Part shown: positions 5,781-10,287 of the stretch, one piece after another
Layout: the number at the start of each line of letters is the position of its first letter
Position numbering within the stretch: position 1 is the first letter of the stretch
DNA from: Selenomonadaceae bacterium
Lineage (GTDB): Bacteria; Bacillota; Negativicutes; Selenomonadales; Selenomonadaceae
Length of the DNA stretch: 10,287 nt
Assembly (NCBI GenBank): GCA_016286075.1
Contig: JAEERZ010000056.1
Coordinates: 1-10,287, forward strand
Reading direction: 5' to 3'
The notes under the pieces: model-generated
Told to the model about the DNA's origin: nothing
The model's database searches: none
The model's input: only the letters and a program-made list of their open reading frames with translations
Made by a program: the position numbers and the translations under genes

Positions 5781-6261
5781 GCCTACCGCGCTGGCCAAAG
5801 CCGTGGAGCTTCTGGCGGGGCAGGAACATTCCAAACGGCGGCTCACCGAGAAGCTGCGAATCCGGGGCTACGAAGAGGAAGAAATCGACGGGGCCGTGGA
5901 ACGGCTCGAAGAAAAGCATTATTTGGACGACGAGGCGGCCTGCGCCCGGGCGTATCAGCGGTTTTATGAGGACGGGGCCATGAGCTGCCGCCAGATTGAG
6001 CAAAAGCTGCTGTCGAGAGGATTCCCTCCGGCGCTGGTTCGCGCGTCGGCGCCGCAGGACTCAGACAGGGACGAACGCGAGAAGAAGGCGGCGCTGCGGT
6101 CGCTCCAAGGGAAATTTCACGGTCCTTCGCGGCTGGAGAAGATGAAGCAGTTTCTCTATCGGCGCGGCTTTTCCTATGGGGTATGCGATTCGGCCGTCGA
6201 GGCGTTTTTGGAAGAAAATCCCGAGTTCAGGATGGAGGAGACGGATTCCTATGAAGAATGA
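5755..6261 (+). CDS. recX: Regulatory protein RecX
   Basis: A 168-residue all-helical RecX-family protein, which binds RecA filaments and modulates their growth and activity. Three RecX helical repeats can be followed: ALAKAVELLA to EKHYLDDEAACARAYQRF (~12-70, with the typical G-Y-x-x-x-x-I and Y-L-D-D elements), SCRQIEQKLLSRGF (~77-90), and KMKQFLYRRGFSYGVCDSAVEAFL (~133-156). I start it at the ATG at 5755, which has GGAG (5744-5747) 7 nt upstream. An in-frame TTG at 5740 would add five residues but overlaps that site. It overlaps the end of recA by 26 bp and the start of guaA by 11 bp, so all three are probably translationally coupled. RecX diverges quickly in sequence; this call rests on the repeat pattern, size and position after recA. 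Confidence 0.93.
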   Translation: MRKKTERPKPTALAKAVELLAGQEHSKRRLTEKLRIRGYEEEEIDGAVERLEEKHYLDDEAACARAYQRFYEDGAMSCRQIEQKLLSRGFPPALVRASAPQDSDRDEREKKAALRSLQGKFHGPSRLEKMKQFLYRRGFSYGVCDSAVEAFLEENPEFRMEETDSYEE

Positions 6262-7795
6262 ATTGGTGCTGGTGCTTGACTTCGGCGGTCAGTACAATCA
6301 GCTCATCGCCCGCCGGGTGCGGGAATGCGACGTCTATTGCGAGGTGCATCCGCATACGCTGGGCCTTGACGAGATTCGCGCGAAGGCGCCGAAGGGGATT
6401 ATCCTGACGGGCGGGCCCCAGAGCGTTTACGGCGACGGCGCCCTGTCCTACGACGCGGGACTGTTTTCTCTCGGCGTGCCGGTGCTGGGCATCTGCTACG
6501 GCTCGCAGCTCATGGCTCACGCGCTGGGCGGCGAGGTCGCGGCTGCCGAGGTCAGCGAATACGGCCGGGCAGAAGTGGAGATCGTCGAGCCTTCGTCGCG
6601 GCTTTTTGAAAACGTCAGCGGGAAGACGACGGTTTGGATGAGCCATACCGACCGCGTCGTGCGCGCGCCGGAGGGCTTCAAGGTGACGGCGAAGACGGCG
6701 GACTGCCCGATTGCGGCCTTTGAAAACGCCGGGCGTGGCCTTTACGCAACCCAGTTCCATCCCGAGGTCATGCACACCGTCGAGGGGCAGACCATGCTCC
6801 GGAATTTCGTGCGGAATATCTGCGGCTGCAAAGGCGACTGGATCATGGGGCCATTTATTGAAGACACTGTTGCCGCCCTGCGGGAAAAAATCGGCAAGGG
6901 CCGCGCTCTCTGCGCGCTGTCCGGCGGCGTGGATTCTTCGGTGGCGGCGGCGCTTCTGTCGAAGGCCATCGGCAAACAGCTCACCTGCGTCTTCGTGGAT
7001 CACGGTCTGCTCCGGAAAAACGAGGGCGACGAGGTTGAGGCGGCCTTCGGGCCGGGCAGCGGCTTCGATCTGAACTTCGTGCGGGTCGACGCGGGCGAGC
7101 AGTTCTTCGCGAAATTGAAAGGCGTTACCGAGCCTGAACAGAAGCGCAAGATTATCGGCGAGGAATTTATCCGCGTATTCGAGGCGGAAGCGAAAAAAAT
7201 CGGCGCCGTGGACTTCCTCGTGCAGGGTACGATCTATCCCGACGTCATCGAAAGCGGTCTCGGCAAAGCCGCCGTCATCAAGTCCCATCATAACGTGGGC
7301 GGCCTGCCGGACTACGTGGATTTCAAGGAAATCGTCGAGCCGCTTCGGCTGCTCTTCAAGGACGAAGTACGGAAGGCGGGCCGCGCGCTGGGACTGCCCG
7401 AGGCCATCGTGAACCGCCAGCCCTTCCCGGGGCCCGGCCTCGGCATCCGCATCATCGGCGAGGTCACGCCGGAAAAGGTCAAGCTTGTGCAGGACGCCGA
7501 CGCCATCTACCGCGAAGAAGTGGCGAAGGCGGGCGCGGACAAAGAACTGGCCCAATATTTTGCCGCGCTGACCAATATGCGCTCCGTGGGCGTCATGGGC
7601 GACGGCAGGACCTATGATTACGCGGTGGCACTTCGCGCCGTCCTGACCAGCGACTTCATGACCGCCGAGCCGGCCCGCCTCCCGTGGGACGTGTTGGCAA
7701 AAGCGGCCAGCCGCATCGTCAACGAAGTCAAAGGCGTCAACCGCGTGCTGTACGACTGCACGGGAAAACCTCCGGCGACCATAGAGTTCGAATAG
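6251..7795 (+). CDS. guaA: GMP synthase (glutamine-hydrolysing)
   Basis: A 514-residue cytosolic enzyme that aminates XMP to GMP using glutamine and ATP, the last step of guanine nucleotide synthesis. The N-terminal class I glutamine amidotransferase domain has its catalytic Cys82 in GICYGSQ and the His170/Glu172 pair in QFHPE. The ATP-pyrophosphatase domain has the P-loop SGGVDSS (224-230) and the VDHGLLRKNE stretch (249-258). The C-terminal dimerisation domain contains RQPFPGPGLGIRI (389-401) and ends KPPATIEFE, as full-length GuaA does. I chose ATG 6251 because the protein then opens directly with VLVLDFGGQYNQLIARRV. GGAG at 6237-6240 lies 10 nt before it. An in-frame ATG at 6176 is internal to recX and adds 25 residues unlike the family. 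No guanine riboswitch is possible immediately upstream, as that is recX coding sequence. Identification is certain. Confidence 0.98.
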   Translation: MKNELVLVLDFGGQYNQLIARRVRECDVYCEVHPHTLGLDEIRAKAPKGIILTGGPQSVYGDGALSYDAGLFSLGVPVLGICYGSQLMAHALGGEVAAAEVSEYGRAEVEIVEPSSRLFENVSGKTTVWMSHTDRVVRAPEGFKVTAKTADCPIAAFENAGRGLYATQFHPEVMHTVEGQTMLRNFVRNICGCKGDWIMGPFIEDTVAALREKIGKGRALCALSGGVDSSVAAALLSKAIGKQLTCVFVDHGLLRKNEGDEVEAAFGPGSGFDLNFVRVDAGEQFFAKLKGVTEPEQKRKIIGEEFIRVFEAEAKKIGAVDFLVQGTIYPDVIESGLGKAAVIKSHHNVGGLPDYVDFKEIVEPLRLLFKDEVRKAGRALGLPEAIVNRQPFPGPGLGIRIIGEVTPEKVKLVQDADAIYREEVAKAGADKELAQYFAALTNMRSVGVMGDGRTYDYAVALRAVLTSDFMTAEPARLPWDVLAKAASRIVNEVKGVNRVLYDCTGKPPATIEFE

Positions 7796-7796
7796 T

Positions 7797-7824
7797 AAAA
7801 AGGTTTTATTCGTATTCCTTTTTT
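7797..7824 (+). terminator. Weak AT-rich hairpin after guaA
   Basis: AAAAAGG (7797-7803) pairs with CCTTTTT (7817-7823), with a 13-nt loop, starting 1 nt after the guaA stop. The stem has only two G-C pairs, so it is weak alone; the stronger hairpin at 7881-7910 is the likelier terminator. Confidence 0.35.
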
Positions 7825-7880
7825 CGTAAGGGGATTGGATTTTAAGGGCAATCGCAGGCGCAATCACATATAGAAGGTGC

Positions 7881-7910
7881 AAAAGAGAGGCAGAGGAGGC
7901 CTCTCTTTTT
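7881..7910. terminator. Intrinsic terminator of the recA-recX-guaA operon
   Basis: A perfect 11-bp stem pairs AAAAGAGAGGC (7881-7891) with GCCTCTCTTTT (7899-7909), with a 7-nt loop and a T5 run (7906-7910). It is 85 nt after the guaA stop. The A-run on the left would let it act in both directions. Confidence 0.85.
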
Positions 7911-7942
7911 CTATTGGTTTGCCGTATATGAATTTTTCCTTT

Positions 7943-8023
7943 TGGGGATTATGAAAAAATTTTGCTTTTCGAGATTGGGGATTATGCAAAAATATGGTAT
8001 GATAATAATGGGGATTATGCAAA
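7943..8023 (+). repeat. Three 15-nt direct repeats at an exact 33-nt period
   Basis: TGGGGATTATGCAAA occurs at 7976-7990 and 8009-8023, and as TGGGGATTATGAAAA at 7943-7957. Start-to-start spacing is 33 nt both times, close to three turns of B-DNA, so all copies face the same side of the helix. Copies 1 and 2 also share the next A-rich bases. Copy 2 overlaps the putative -35 of the ATPase gene, and copy 3 lies in its 5' leader, ending 27 nt before the ATG. A regulator-binding array is the simplest reading. A 33-nt unit is also in-frame (11 codons), but no credible start supports coding. Confidence 0.85.
7975..8003 (+). promoter_or_regulatory. Candidate promoter of the DUF4143 ATPase gene
   Basis: TATGAT (7998-8003, 5 of 6 to the -10) lies 17 nt after TTGGGG (7975-7980, only 3 of 6 to the -35). 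The -35 is made from the second 33-nt-period repeat. The poor -35 suggests that an activator, perhaps bound to the repeats, may be needed. Confidence 0.5.
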
Positions 8024-8050
8024 GATGGAGTTGTCGAAAGGAGAAGCCCC

Positions 8051-9379
8051 ATGTTCAAGCGAAAGATTTATCGGCAGATGGTCGAATGGAAGATGCAGTC
8101 GCAGGGACGCACGGCGCTTTTGATACAAGGGGCGCGTCGCGTCGGAAAGTCTACCGTGGCGCGGGAATTTGCGAAACGGGAATACAAGAGTTTCCTCATC
8201 ATTGATTTCTCGAATGCGCCTTCGGAAGTCGTCAATCTCTTCCGCGACATGCACGATTTGGACTTCTTCTTCCTGCAGCTTCAATTGCTTTGCCGCGTCC
8301 GTCTCTACGAGCGGGAATCCCTCATCATATTCGACGACGTGCAGCTTCAGCCCTTGGCGCGGCAGGCCATCAAGTATCTCGTGGCGGACGGGCGCTACGA
8401 TTATCTGGAAATCGGCTCGATGCTGCCCCTTCGCGGGAACGTCGAGAATATATTGATTCCCAGCGAAGAGGAACGCCTGTATATGTTCCCGCTGGATTAC
8501 GAGGAATTCCTCTGGGCGCGGGGAGACGAAACCACTGCGCCGTTTCTTCGCGAGCATTTCCAAGAAGGCCGGGGCTTTGGCGCGGACGTCCACCGGAGAC
8601 AGATGCAGGATTTTCGCCTGTATATGCTCGTCGGCGGGATGCCGCAGGCGGTCGAGACCCTGCTCGAAGCGAACGACTTTGCCCGCATCGACCATGTGAA
8701 GCGAGATATCCTGACGCTTTACGAAAACGATTTTCACACGATCGACCGATTCGGGCGCGCTTCCCAACTCTTTGACGCCATTCCCGGCGAGCTGGGCAAG
8801 CATTCTTCCCGGTACCAGGTCTCGAAGGTAATCCTGCGCCAGCGGGCGAAAGACGTGAGGGACATTGTGGCGGACATGGCCGATTCGATGACTGTGCTGC
8901 CCGCGTTTCGCGTCGGCGAACCCGGGCCCCGCATGGCTCTCGGCAGGGATGTAGACCGTTTCAAGCTGTACCTTGCAGACACAGGCCTTTTCGTTACGCT
9001 CGTCTTCAAGGATCGGGCCTTCACCGAGAACATCATCTATGAAAAGCTTCTCTTTGGGAAACTTCCCGCCAAGCTCGGCTGCCTGTACGACAATATTGTC
9101 GCCCAGACATTCCGAGCAGCCGGGCACAATCTCTTTTACCATACGTTCTCTTCCGATACCTCCAATCACACGTATGCGATTGATTTCTTATTGGCCAAGA
9201 AACATGAGATTTGCCCTGTGGAAGTCAAATCCGCCGCCGCGAAGCCGCACGCGGCGCTTGACCGATTCCGGGCCAAGTACGGGGAGTGTGTTGCCGAAAG
9301 CTACGTCGTTTGCGGCAAGGACTACGCCGAAGCGGACGGGGTGAAGTACGTCCCCTTCTATTTGGCGCATCTCCTTTGA
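8051..9379 (+). CDS. AAA_14/DUF4143 family ATP-binding protein
   Basis: A 442-residue cytosolic protein of the widespread two-domain family with an N-terminal AAA_14 ATPase and a C-terminal DUF4143 domain. Visible motifs are Walker A GARRVGKST (27-35), Walker B LIIFDDVQ (91-98), an IGS sensor-like turn (121-123), and the family-type run LYMFPLDYEEFLW (143-155). A winged-helix-like middle (~235-275) follows. The C-terminal part carries AIDFLL plus PVEVKS, that is Asp378, Glu391 and Lys393, arranged as in PD-(D/E)XK nuclease-fold proteins. Cellular role is not established for the family; nuclease activity here is not shown. The start is set by AAAGGAG (8037-8043), 7 nt before the ATG. It appears to be a single gene, intact and of normal length, with repeats over its promoter. 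Only a weak 7-bp hairpin without a T-run (9383-9405) follows, so read-through toward the tRNA is possible. Confidence 0.9.
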   Translation: MFKRKIYRQMVEWKMQSQGRTALLIQGARRVGKSTVAREFAKREYKSFLIIDFSNAPSEVVNLFRDMHDLDFFFLQLQLLCRVRLYERESLIIFDDVQLQPLARQAIKYLVADGRYDYLEIGSMLPLRGNVENILIPSEEERLYMFPLDYEEFLWARGDETTAPFLREHFQEGRGFGADVHRRQMQDFRLYMLVGGMPQAVETLLEANDFARIDHVKRDILTLYENDFHTIDRFGRASQLFDAIPGELGKHSSRYQVSKVILRQRAKDVRDIVADMADSMTVLPAFRVGEPGPRMALGRDVDRFKLYLADTGLFVTLVFKDRAFTENIIYEKLLFGKLPAKLGCLYDNIVAQTFRAAGHNLFYHTFSSDTSNHTYAIDFLLAKKHEICPVEVKSAAAKPHAALDRFRAKYGECVAESYVVCGKDYAEADGVKYVPFYLAHLL

Positions 9380-9444
9380 GCCATATTTCATTGAAGAAGA
9401 AATATTCGCGGAGAGCGCCTTCGACAAAAAATTTCCCCGAGCCC

Positions 9445-9473
9445 TTGCTTTTTAAAATGCGCTGTGGTATACT
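9445..9473 (+). promoter_or_regulatory. Promoter of the tRNA-Ala gene (extended -10)
   Basis: TTGCTT (9445-9450, 4 of 6) and TATACT (9468-9473, 5 of 6) are 17 nt apart, and TGG directly before the -10 gives an extended -10. Transcription should begin about 9480, some 14 nt before the mature tRNA. Confidence 0.8.
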
Positions 9474-9493
9474 GCCTATTGTTCAAAACAAGT

Positions 9494-9569
9494 GGGGACG
9501 TAGCTCAGCTGGGAGAGCGTTCGGTTCGCATCCGAGAGGTCGAGAGTTCAATCCTCTTCGTCTCCACCA
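9494..9569 (+). tRNA. tRNA-Ala (anticodon CGC, reads GCG)
   Basis: A 76-nt cloverleaf with the CCA end encoded. The acceptor stem is GGGGACG (9494-9500) with CGTCTCC (9559-9565). The D stem is GCTC/GAGC (9503-9506, 9515-9518). The anticodon stem is TTCGG/CCGAG (9520-9524, 9532-9536) around loop TTCGCAT, with anticodon CGC at 9527-9529. The T stem is GAGAG/CTCTT with loop TTCAATC (9547-9553), followed by discriminator A9566 and CCA (9567-9569). The third acceptor pair is G3:U70, the identity element for alanyl-tRNA synthetase, which agrees with the anticodon. It stands alone with its own promoter and terminators. Confidence 0.96.
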
Positions 9570-9580
9570 ACAACACACAC

Positions 9581-9619
9581 AAATTCGTGCATTAGGTCCC
9601 ATATTATGTGCGAATTTTT
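9581..9619 (+). terminator. First terminator after tRNA-Ala
   Basis: AAATTCGTGCAT (9581-9592) pairs with ATGTGCGAATTT (9606-9617) over 12 bp with two G-U pairs and a 13-nt loop. A T5 run covers 9615-9619. It begins 12 nt after the CCA end. The stem is AT-rich, so probably a partial terminator. Confidence 0.65.
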
Positions 9620-9620
9620 C

Positions 9621-9656
9621 AGAAGCAGTCAGTTGATAGCTGGCTGCTTCTTTTTT
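9621..9656 (+). terminator. Second, stronger terminator after tRNA-Ala
   Basis: AGAAGCAGTCAG (9621-9632) pairs with CTGGCTGCTTCT (9640-9651) with one T-G pair and a 7-nt loop, followed by T6 (9651-9656). It begins 2 nt after the T-run of the first hairpin, giving a tandem terminator pair. Confidence 0.88.
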
Positions 9657-9818
9657 CTCGGGAAAAGTATACCTGCAATCTGCAATCATAAAAACGTCGA
9701 GGAGCCAAAACCGTCATGATAATAACATATCCACAGCGGATAGTACAGAGGGCGGCCTTTGGAAGAAAAGATTTTTCCCATTATGCGCAGGAACAGAAAA
9801 ATTCCAGGCAGGAAAAAA

Positions 9819-9848
9819 TCGACTTATGGCGAAATACTCCTTTATAAC
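9819..9848 (+). promoter_or_regulatory. Candidate SigA promoter for cheV
   Basis: TCGACT (9819-9824, 4 of 6) and TATAAC (9843-9848, 5 of 6) are separated by 18 nt. If used, it gives a leader of about 130 nt before the cheV ATG, long enough to hold regulatory structure. Confidence 0.4.
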
Positions 9849-9877
9849 AGTTTCGGGGATATGACGGCAAGATGGAG

Positions 9878-9912
9878 ATTCCCATGGAAACGGTTCCTGC
9901 CGATATGGGAAT
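9878..9912 (+). promoter_or_regulatory. Leader hairpin overlapping a SigD-like -10 box
   Basis: ATTCCCAT (9878-9885) is an exact inverted repeat of ATGGGAAT (9905-9912), with a 19-nt loop that can form an inner GGAA/TTCC stem. GCCGATAT (9899-9906), the exact Bacillus SigD -10 sequence, overlaps the right arm. No TAAA -35 is found 14-16 nt upstream. Either an RNA hairpin, a protein-binding dyad, or a partial flagellar-type promoter. Confidence 0.35.
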
Positions 9913-9986
9913 AGACGCAGGACAGGCTGGACGGGGTTGTTCAGCGGTCGGGTATATGGAAGGAAATGTGAAGGGAAGATAGTGTC

Positions 9987-10287
9987 ATGGCTGTCGAAAA
10001 GAACGGGATTCTGCTGGAATCGGGAACAAATGAATTTGAGATCGTGGAGTTCATGGTAGGCGGGGTTCATTATGGGATCAACGTGGCAAAGGTGCGCGAG
10101 GTCATTCAAAGCGCATTGTTTCCGGTTACGGAAGTGCCGCAGGCGCATCCGTACCTGGACGGCGTGATTACGCTCCGGGGCAGCACCATTCCGCTGGTCA
10201 ACCTGCCGCGGTGCATGGGACATGGTCAGGGCGATAATTGCAAGAGTATCATCGTTACAGAGATCAACGCCTATTTTATCGGATTCC
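9987..10287 (+). CDS. cheV: Chemotaxis coupling protein CheV, N-terminal part (3' truncated by window)
   Basis: The first 100 residues of a CheW-like scaffold protein that links chemoreceptors to the CheA kinase at the inner face of the membrane. The start GILLESGTNEFEIVEF (7-22) closely matches the opening of Bacillus-type CheV (ILL-x-SGTNE-x-EIV). The CheW fold follows: YGINVAKVREVIQ (29-41), VTEVPQAHPYLDGVITLRG (47-65), IPLVNL (68-73) and SIIVTE. CheV proteins carry a C-terminal response-regulator receiver domain, which would lie beyond the window; without it the gene could be a plain cheW, but the SGTNE motif favours cheV. The ATG at 9987 has AAGGGAAG (9971-9978) upstream. The reading frame stays open to the window end. 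Confidence 0.85.
   Translation, partial: MAVEKNGILLESGTNEFEIVEFMVGGVHYGINVAKVREVIQSALFPVTEVPQAHPYLDGVITLRGSTIPLVNLPRCMGHGQGDNCKSIIVTEINAYFIGF

Larger units (their letters stand above)
9657..9986 (+). other. Gene-free stretch between tRNA-Ala and cheV
   Basis: I see no credible gene in these 330 nt. They hold a tandem CTGCAAT repeat (9673-9686), a candidate SigA promoter, a leader hairpin, and an 8-mer equal to the SigD (sigma-28) -10 consensus; these are listed separately. The Shine-Dalgarno-like AAGGGAAG (9971-9978) for cheV closes the stretch. Confidence 0.6.

Noticed and set aside
4584..5846. 420-codon open frame on the minus strand opposite recA
   Set aside because: Antisense shadow of recA; composition-driven, no recognisable domain.
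6176..6250. Longer GuaA start at the ATG at 6176
   Set aside because: It adds 25 residues unlike the family, while ATG 6251 gives the standard GuaA N-terminus with a Shine-Dalgarno site 10 nt upstream.
6227..7882. 551-codon open frame on the minus strand opposite guaA
   Set aside because: It is antisense to a complete, unmistakable GuaA, is rich in Arg, His and Ala as expected for the complement of GC-rich coding DNA, and shows no motif of its own.
7942..8205. 87-residue plus-strand frame running through the 33-nt repeats into the ATPase gene
   Set aside because: TTG start, no ribosome binding site, and the second half is an out-of-frame reading of the ATPase gene.
8015..9169. 384-codon minus-strand frame opposite the ATPase gene
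   Set aside because: The plus strand has Walker motifs and a good ribosome binding site; the minus frame has neither.
9383..9405. Terminator for the ATPase gene
   Set aside because: The 7-bp AT-rich stem ATATTTC/GAAATAT has no T-run after it, so I do not call it a terminator.
9494..9656. tRNA-Ala as an integration site for a mobile element
   Set aside because: No integrase and no repeated 3' tRNA segment is visible downstream; the flanking genes are core genes.
9853..9940. Possible c-di-GMP (GEMM) riboswitch before cheV
   Set aside because: GGCAAG and GACGCAGG resemble GEMM core pieces, but the intervening hairpin lacks the short GNRA-capped stem and the core bases differ. A covariance-model search would settle it.
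9714..10223. 169-residue minus-strand frame over the cheV leader and start
   Set aside because: It overlaps the clear CheV coding start in antisense, and no family is recognisable.

Overview
This window looks like chromosomal DNA of a GC-rich Firmicute, most likely a diderm Negativicute (Selenomonas or Megasphaera type). That placement is inferred, not proven. The support is strong GGAGG Shine-Dalgarno sites, SigA-type promoters, short intrinsic terminators, a Bacillus-style CheV start, a Gram-positive-type SOS box candidate at recA, and exported CsgG-like proteins, which make most sense in a cell with an outer membrane. Most of the window is ordinary core genome. The less ordinary parts are the CsgG-like pair, the lone FkbM methyltransferase, and the repeat-headed ATPase gene.

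Layout. (1) 1-1378: the 3' end of an Orn/Lys/Arg decarboxylase gene abuts speE (spermidine synthase) in a polyamine operon, closed by a bidirectional terminator. (2) 1387-2196, minus: a single FkbM-family methyltransferase gene, convergent with speE and driven by a near-consensus promoter. (3) 2381-4346, plus: two overlapping genes for exported CsgG-like proteins. The second appears to be a double CsgG-like protein, giving three related modules in a row. (4) 4347-4667: a gene-free stretch with a terminator, a hairpin built from 8-nt repeats, an orphan terminator-like hairpin, and the recA promoter with a candidate LexA site. (5) 4668-7795: recA, recX and guaA, each overlapping the next, so a likely translationally coupled operon for recombination, its modulator and GMP synthesis. 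(6) 7797-9379: terminators, then three copies of a 15-nt motif at an exact 33-nt period over the promoter of a stand-alone AAA_14/DUF4143 ATPase gene. (7) 9445-9656: a tRNA-Ala(CGC) gene with its own promoter and two tandem terminators. (8) 9657-9986: a gene-free leader, then the start of cheV, which runs off the window.

No CRISPR array, insertion sequence or phage gene is visible. The candidates for something less described are the 33-nt-period repeat at the ATPase promoter and the tandem CsgG-like module operon. Function was read from motifs by eye; no database search was possible.
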